DNA from: Papaver somniferum
Taxonomy: Eukaryota > Streptophyta > Magnoliopsida > Ranunculales > Papaveraceae
DNA: 64,000 bases
Assembly (NCBI RefSeq): GCF_003573695.1
Contig: NC_039363.1
Coordinates: 130,059,302-130,123,301 of the forward strand
Direction: 5' to 3'
In this document: positions 57,295 through 64,000 of the stretch, in pieces
Position numbering within the stretch: the first letter of the stretch is position 1
Layout of the letters: each line of letters begins with the position of its first letter
Notes under the pieces: model-generated
Database searches by the model: none
The model's input: only the letters and a program-made list of their open reading frames with translations
Told to the model about the DNA's origin: nothing
Translations under genes and position numbers: made by a program

Positions 57295-58639
57295 GAATTT
57301 TACTTGTCCTCAAGTAAAACAAAACTAAGGAAATCCTACATATACCACTGTCGCTGGTCTCTCGATTGCATTTAGTGAATGCAATAAGCCTTTTAAACCA
57401 CTAAGTGTCCCTAGTGGACGAGTTGAAGTCTCGTGAAGGTTTGCTTAGAACGAACCTACAAAGTTCTAGGACAAAATATAAGCTCAGATTCCATGAAATG
57501 TGACATGTGCAAGACAGTAGAAGCTCACAGCAAAATGGAGATGTCAATATAGCTATCAAAGGCACAATCCTAGCACTGATAACAAATAAAGACACGTGAT
57601 AAGATTGTAAAGTGTATCTACACATGTGTAAATAAAGATCGGATGTTATGACTACTAATCACCGAGAGATAGTTTCTCAGGCTAAGAACCGAGGTCGAAA
57701 TCTAGCTAGCTGTCCGGACTTTACGAGAATTGTGAATGAGTTGGAGGTATTTCACAATTACTCGCGTTGTACATCAATGGCATACACCCTTCCTTTCTTA
57801 TAACACAAAAACACAAAAGATGACTCTTTACATGACTCTTATTTACATTGACTACTCTCTTTTATTTTTGGAACAAGAGAGGATGGAATTGATAAATACT
57901 TGATTTTTTTTTTTTTGAAAAAAAATTATTTACAACATGGTAACTCTTTTGATACATAAGCAAAAAGAAACAAAAAATTACATGACACTTTGCAAGAGGT
58001 AGCTCTTTTTGATGCACCCAGTTAAATTTGATGGTTGTCTTTCTTAATGTAACCTCCACCTTCTATCCCAACAAACCAAAGAAAAAGCTAGTCAAGTTTC
58101 GTTCAGTATTCTAAAGTGATTGGAAATCGTGACTTCCGATAGAACACCTCAAGGATGAGGCTATACATGTATTGGTAGATCGTGCGCGTGCAAGTTTCTT
58201 ATCACTATGTGAATTGTGCTAGAATCAGGGTGCCTAAATATCTAGACTAAGAATCCTTATGTTTACATACATGCACAAGAGTCAAAATTTCAAGGTAAAT
58301 GAGCTCCATTTTTATGTTTTTTTTCCATTTTTTAATTTTTTATTTTGATTTTTTATTTTTCAAAAAGAGGGAGGAGTTTTGTTTTCAATTATAGCATGAT
58401 ATCAAAGTATCTACTTTTCACCCCCAAACCTAAACTAAACATTGTCCTTAATGTTTCAGAAGATAAACATGATTATAACACATACCATGAGAACGATGCT
58501 AAGTGTAGAAAAAGGAAAGAGATTACCGGATATTGGCGAAAGCAAGTTCTGAACTCCATTATTCAAGGAAAAACCCAACAGTAACTCAACTGAATTCACA
58601 TTGGGTTAGCACAATATATACAAGAAAAATATGATTCCA
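57295..58639. other. Element F 3' region between gag and polypurine tract
   Basis: About 1.3 kb where pol would be expected. No reverse transcriptase, RNase H or integrase motif on either strand; only A/T-rich DNA and poly-T tracts near 57907 and 58320. Confidence 0.6.
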
Positions 58640-60397
58640 CTAAACATGACCTACCAGATTATATACAAACAATTCACTATATACATACAGTCTAAAGAGT
58701 TGAGGATCAACCCAAAAGACAAAGTGTTGAAACATAGACAGTTTCAAACAACTATAGTTGGACTGAAATGCGAGTGAGAGTGAAAAACCAAATGAGCTAC
58801 CCCTAAACCTGGATTTTACACTAGATATACTATTGGATACAAAATCTCGAAGTTTTGGGGGTTCATCATGCACAAGGTCTAACTCGAAATGGATTTTGCT
58901 AGGGACGGGCAAACATGCATATTCCAACTGTGGCTCCTTAAAGGTATTGTATTTAGATGCAAAATATTCCAAGAGGACTTGGGAGGCACACAGTTCCAGG
59001 CCTAGATTAGGTATTCTCAGAAAAGTTGGTTTTACAATATTGTTACAAACCAAATCTAGGTTGGGTGGAAGGCTATCAGATTGTGACTTAAGTAGGAAGG
59101 TGACATATAAGTTTCTCACATGCATGAGATCAAGAGTACCAATATTATCAGTCACATCAGCATTTTCTAAGTCATAATCAAGTTGTGTATCATGCTTATC
59201 ATCAAAAAACAATTGCACAAGTCCAAATTCAGAATCATGGTTATCCGAAATATCCAAATCAGCATCAAAAGAAGCAATATATTGTGGCTTAAGTATGGAA
59301 TCAGACACATCAACTATATTTTCATGCATAGGATCATTAGTGTCAACAGAAGATTCAACATTACCTAAGTCATGCTCTTCACAGGATAACTGCACAATAT
59401 CTAAATCAGTAGCCTCATCACATGTATATGGAATACTAGAAGAAACATCATTCATGAAGGTCGGGGTAGAAAATCCTAATGTATTTGAACCCAAAGGTTC
59501 CATAACATTTTCAGCATAGACATGTTCTTCTAACATAACATCATCATCATCATAAATACATGAAAATCCTACTTTGTCAAAACCATTAGTGTTTTTCGTC
59601 CATACATCTGCCTCTAAAATAGGTGAATATGGATTGACATTTTCAGCAATAGGGTATGAAACACTATATCCAGAATTAAGCTCATTGGGAAAATCAACAT
59701 CTGACTCATGGTGATTACCCAGATCATGTGGCATGGTCCTAGTTTCCCTATAGGTTTCCCAATGATGGGTTTTCTCTGCAACTTCAGCTAGAAATGACCA
59801 TGCATCGTCCACAGTTTTATCAATGAACTCACCATTACACATAGATTCAACCAAGGCTCGAGACTTAAAGTCTAGTCCCTCATAAAGAATGGCGACCAGT
59901 CTCCGCTTCTCAAGGCCATGGTGAGGACACTCAAACAACAAATCATTAAACCGTTCAAAATAATGAAAAAGTGTCTCTCCATCTAACTGGACAAAACAAT
60001 TAATACTTTGACGAATAGAGATGGTCCTATGATGGGGAAAGAATTTTTTGACAAATTGATTTTTGAGTTGGTCCCAAGTGGTGATTGACTGCGGTCTCAG
60101 ACTGTAAAACCATGTTTTAGCCCTTTCCTTTAAAGAAAATGTAAACAAACGCTATTTCAAAGAGTCTTCGGACATATAGTCAGGTTGTATAGCCCGGACA
60201 ATTTGTTCAAACTCTCTTACATGATTATAGGTATTCTTAGAATCGAACCCTCGAAATATAGGAAGTATTTGTATCATGCTTGCGCTTAGTTCAAATGGGC
60301 CATCAGTCTGGGGTAAGACGATACATGATAACTGACTTATTCTGTTAGAGTACATGTATTCATGGAGTCTACGGGGTTTATTCACATACTCGCCCAT
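58640..60397 (-). pseudogene. Element F gag, Ty3/Athila type, interrupted by one amber codon
   Basis: It starts at an ATG at 60397. The first 81 codons end at a TAG (60152-60154), and the same frame continues for about 504 codons. Across the stop it gives a typical plant retrotransposon gag domain: FRGFDSKNTYNHVREFEQIV upstream, then FSLKERAKTWFYSLRPQSIT, then WDQLKNQFVKKFFP, LDGETLFHYFERFNDLLFEC and PHHG. After about residue 230 comes a long acidic, Asp-rich tail with no zinc knuckle, then a hydrophobic C-terminus ending at 58640. No protease follows. Apart from the amber codon no frameshift is visible, so the loss looks young, or the stop is tolerated by a read-through mechanism, which is only a guess. 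Confidence 0.8.
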
Positions 60398-62076
60398 TGT
60401 TTTCAGAAAACTTTGGTTTTGATGGGTTTTGAAAATTTTTGGTTTTGTTGGGTTTTGAAAAGAAAATTTGGTTTGAATGTGGGAGAAAATTTTTGGTTAT
60501 TGGGAGCAAATTTGGTTTTAAAATTGGAAGAAAGCCCACATTGGTGGAGCAAAGCTTTGGTTTTGAATTAGGAGCAAAATTTTGGTTTGAATATGGGAGA
60601 AATTTTTGGTTTTGTTGGGTTTTGAAACTTTTGATTTCAAAATGGGAGAAATTTGAGCAAGGCCCACTTTTGGTTTTGAAAAGAAGCCCAAAAGCTTTTT
60701 TGAAAACTTTGAACTAGTGGGTCTTTAAAAGTTTGTACTTTGAAGCCCACTGTTGGGAGTTGGAAGGAAGCCCTGGTTTTGAAGCCCACTGTTGGTTTTT
60801 GAGAAGTGGGTTTTAAAAAGTTTGTGAAGTGAAGCCCATTTGGGGCTTTAAAAACTACTCAAGTTTTGAAACAAAAGTTTTTACAAGCCCACAAATAATC
60901 AAAGTTACAAGGCCAAAGAAAGTACAAGCCCAACTGTTGGGTTTAATATTACAAGCCCAGAATTCAAAAATATAAACCCAACAGACAATTGGGCTTTCCT
61001 ACTGGGTTTAGGCTTACCTGATTTTTGGAGGGAAGCCCAGTTGGGCTTTTAATCCCCTTTTTGTTGCACAAGCCCAGTTGGGCTTTGATCTTAATCTTTA
61101 CATCACGGACCATCAACAGAACTAGCTAGCTCACTTCTTCTTAGCTCTTCCAACAGCAGCCCAGCAACAGCTTGTAACACCAAACCAAATAAACTGGGTT
61201 GTATACTTTGGTTGTTGTAGCAGCAACTCACAGTTCACAAGCTCCTGCTCCTTTCCCTTTTCTCCCAGCCTTGGAAGCAGCAATGTTGCAGGCCTGTTCA
61301 GCAGCAACTCAACAGCAGCAAGAGCCACAACAGCACCAGCAACAGCCGGCCTACACAACACTCAGCAGCAGCAGCAGTAACAGGCAGCAGCACAGCAGCA
61401 CAAGCTTCTTCCTCAGCAGCACCACAGGTACCTAGTGGCTCAAAGAAGCTTGTCAGAACCTTCACATAGGGAAGTTCAGTTGTGTGTAGGAAAAAGAAAC
61501 AAGCAAAATTACACTAAGATGCTTACAAAGCTACAGAAAACTACTACACTAAGATGCTTATCAGAAAAGTTACAGCTACTACGTGGGTTTAAGCTACATA
61601 TGCTATGCAAGATATGCAAGTTACACTAAGATGCAGTTACACAACAAGAACTAGCTAAGAACTAGCTCAGAAAAGCAATGAAGATGAACAAGCTAAGATG
61701 AACATGTTAATGCAAAACAATATGCAGACAAGTTAGTATGCAGAACATCAAAGATGATGCAAGTAAGATGAATATGCAAGAATCAGGAACAACACTTAGT
61801 TAAAAGATGCAAGAATAGCACTAATCTAAAAGATGCAAAGAACAAGACAGCAAGTGAGCTTACACTAAATGCACAACAAGTAAGAAGAACAACAAGTATG
61901 CTTACACTAAATGCACAACAAGTGAGCTAAATGCTTACAGAACTAACTTATGCCGAGTGAGACTAAGATGCACAGCAAGATGCATGAACTAAGATGCACA
62001 ACAAAACTACACAGCTATAATAGAAATTAGCGCAGAAAACAGTTAGGACAACAGTTCAACTACACAGCAGCCAAGT
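60398..62076. other. Element F leader with low-complexity blocks
   Basis: Three compositional zones: about 60400-61130 TTTTGGTTTTG and AAGCCCA-rich; about 61210-61430 CAG/CAA-rich; about 61440-62060 A-rich with many AAGATGCA or AGATGCAC phrases. None looks like coding DNA on the minus strand. Confidence 0.55.
61265..61425. repeat. CAG-rich simple repeat
   Basis: Repeated CAGCAGCAGCAG and CAACAGCAGCAAGAGCC runs inside the element F leader. Confidence 0.7.
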
Positions 62077-62093
62077 CCCCGGCAGCGGCGCCA
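62077..62093 (-). promoter_or_regulatory. Primer binding site of element F
   Basis: On the minus strand TGGCGCCGCTGCCGGGG, six bases after the LTR end CCTACCA. This is a primer sequence common in plant Ty3/Athila-like elements (Asp-type tRNA by general knowledge). Confidence 0.8.
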
Positions 62094-62099
62094 AAAACT

Positions 62100-64000
62100 T
62101 GGTAGGACTTCAAAGAGTACCTACGACTATGTCTAACTGCAAGTGCACAATGTCACAATGTAACACAGGGCAAGCACAAGTCGATCCACAGGGACAAGGT
62201 GGGTGTAACTTGGAAACTATGGTCTCACTACAACTGATTTGAGAACAAGAAGTAACACAAATAGGGGATTTTGTTTGCCGATACGGCTAGATGTTGGTTA
62301 TGTAACACAAAATAGAAAACAAGAATGCATATTAAAGGGCACTAGGGCAGTCGAATCCACCACCTAATCTCAGCTAAGTCAGTCCAGTTTCAATAATGTT
62401 CTTGTCCCTTTTTATGGACACCGGACAAGATGCAAGTCTGCCGTTTATCCAGGGTCTCAATGGATGGATTAATATCAACTAAGCCAACTAACTAATCCCT
62501 AGTATTAGCTGTCTTCTCACAGTACAACTAATCACAGATCAATTTGATAACTTATATAATTAAACCTTTCCTAAGATGGATATTCTAATCGCAATTAGGG
62601 TATCTTTCCAAAGCACTAACTGTCTTCTCAGGGCACAATTAATCAAGGGATCAATAACATACAATGAAGCATGAATTGCAACACATTCATCACAGAAGTA
62701 TTCTAACTACAATGGATGCATGACATACACTGTGAAAGTAAAATGATGAAGAGCTCAGATTATATTTATCCTAAACAAGTAAAGCACAACAAGAACAATA
62801 TCAGAAACATGAATCAAACTTAGCAGTAAATTAATGGTTTCATCTTAACCCTAGAAAAAGTAATTAGAACATGATGAACACAATATACTACTACAGCTTG
62901 GTGCACCGGCTAATCCGGGCATCTAAGGTTGAGCTCCGTCTAACCCAGGCATACCCCTAACATTACAAACACCATGATTTATTTATAGTGCAGAATCCCC
63001 GAATTTCTAAACCCTAATTTTTGAAAACCTAAAATTTGATTTGGGGATTTTCAATTTGACGTACCCACTTGCGATTTCACCTCGACCCATACCTTCTTCT
63101 GTTCTTCCCACTTGTTCTGCTGCTTTTGCTGCTCTTCTTTGTGAACTGTGAACCCTAGATCGAGTCGTCTCATCAAATTCACACCCTAGGTCAGTGGCAT
63201 GTGAATTTGATGAAACACCTAGGCTAGGTAGAGAGATGGTGGAGTTGTCGGGTGGTTGTGGTGGTGGTGTGGTTCGAGGTCTGGTGATGGCAGGAGATGG
63301 TGGTGGCGCAAGTTGCAGGTGATAGGGAAGAGAGGAATTTGGGGAGAAGAGGAAAAGAGGTCGATGAAGAATGGGTTAGGGGCTGTTTGGTTTGTGGTGT
63401 AGGTGTTTGGCGTTTGGGTGTTGAGCGGGAGTAGCGAACTTTGATGCACAGCGAGTAAAGAGCGTTGGATGATCCCATATAGAGTGAATCGAACGGCTAC
63501 GATGGAGAGGTATGTAGCGACCGTTGGATTATGAGATACAACAAAACTGACGGCTTCAGATGGAGTTAGGTACTATGTGTTTGACAGGAGCTTCGGATTT
63601 TGATGCACAATGATGAGGTGGTCGTTGGATGATGAGATGGATCCAATCTGACGGCTCTCATGGAAATGGGTATGGATAATGGAAATGGATTTGGGTAAGG
63701 GTTTTGGGCCTTGGGTATGCCAAGCCCATATCTTCTTTAAGAACAATTCTTCCTCTTCAAGCCCACTTCTAGTTGGTCCGGCTCTTGCAAACATCATTCT
63801 TCGCTGCCTTCCTGCGGGAGTCTTTGCCGTTTCTTTGCTCTTTTCGCTCCGTGAGTTAACCAAGCTTTATTTAGTACCTAAAAATGCAAAATAAATTGAG
63901 AAAAGTATTTATTCTTGAAAACAACGAAAACACAGAATATGGGATAAAATGGAGCGTTAGTGCACAAATGATGAGTTAAATGCCAATAAAAAGGTGCAAA
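62100..64000 (-). repeat. Element F 5' LTR, cut by the window edge
   Basis: The window ends at AAAAAGGTGCAAA, equivalent to 57253, so about 26-27 bp of the LTR are missing. The target duplication on this side therefore cannot be read. Confidence 0.85.

Larger units (their letters stand above)
55346..64000 (-). mobile_element. Element F: Ty3/Athila-like gag-only LTR retrotransposon, minus strand, incomplete at the window edge
   Basis: On the minus strand the order is 5' LTR (64000 to 62100, about 27 bp short of complete), primer site, a long leader, gag, a 3' untranslated region, polypurine tract and 3' LTR (57279-55346). The LTR runs TGATGAGTGCC to CCTACCA. The primer site TGGCGCCGCTGCCGGGG is the type used by many plant Ty3 elements. 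Gag is the only gene in about 4.8 kb of interior, so the element needs enzymes from elsewhere. It lies in the right LTR of element E. Confidence 0.85.

Noticed and set aside
58833..59519. Plus-strand frames opposite the element F gag
   Set aside because: Shadows of the minus-strand gag, which has a recognised domain.
1..64000. tRNA, rRNA or organelle-derived DNA
   Set aside because: No cloverleaf with conserved T-arm and D-arm boxes, rRNA block or plastid-like gene was seen by eye; short tRNA-like matches are retroelement primer sites.

Overview
This is plant nuclear DNA, most likely from a eudicot with a repeat-rich genome. The evidence is a plant-type mitochondrial calcium uniporter exon with a GT splice donor, GT-AG introns, copia-type and Ty3-type LTR retrotransposons with recognisable primer sites, hAT elements, and a plant mobile domain gene remnant. 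A Ranunculales plant such as a poppy would fit, but the window alone does not prove it.

Only one host gene is visible. It is the first exon of a mitochondrial calcium uniporter gene on the minus strand at the left edge (92-676), with a TATA box at 824-831. Almost everything else is transposable-element DNA in nested layers.

Layout. 1734-5977: a terminal-inverted-repeat element (TE-1) carrying two decayed genes, a plant-mobile-domain protein and a SANT/Myb-like protein, among short GCCGGCAAG-type repeats. 6081-8945: an 841 bp direct duplication whose second unit is split by a retroposon at 7142-8329. 9367-30717: copia-like gag-only element A in the order LTR, gag, LTR, second broken gag. Its first LTR is split at 11092/22301 by an 11.2 kb element B, which has 2.9-3.3 kb LTRs full of minisatellites. 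30718-30955: a Ty3 integrase scrap. 30956-33088: an LTR fragment of family D with a 788 bp MITE inside. 33089-55345: copia-like element E with both LTRs incomplete. It is interrupted at 34194-50448 by a concatemer of family C (internal tail, LTR, internal, truncated LTR, internal, LTR). That concatemer itself carries a 1.9 kb hAT element with an exact 8 bp target duplication (41104-43015), two arrays of a 76 bp repeat, and a 168 bp palindromic MITE. 55346 to the window end: a minus-strand gag-only Ty3/Athila-like element F inserted in the right LTR of E. Its 5' LTR runs off the window about 27 bp short of complete.

How the parts relate. Five LTR families are present, and three of them (A, F and C) keep at least a gag remnant. 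None has a visible protease, reverse transcriptase or RNase H, so all would need enzymes from elements elsewhere. A, D and E share LTR termini, as do B and C. That points to two parasite lineages repeatedly landing in each other. The nesting gives a relative order: D before E, E before C and F, C before its hAT and MITE, and A before B.
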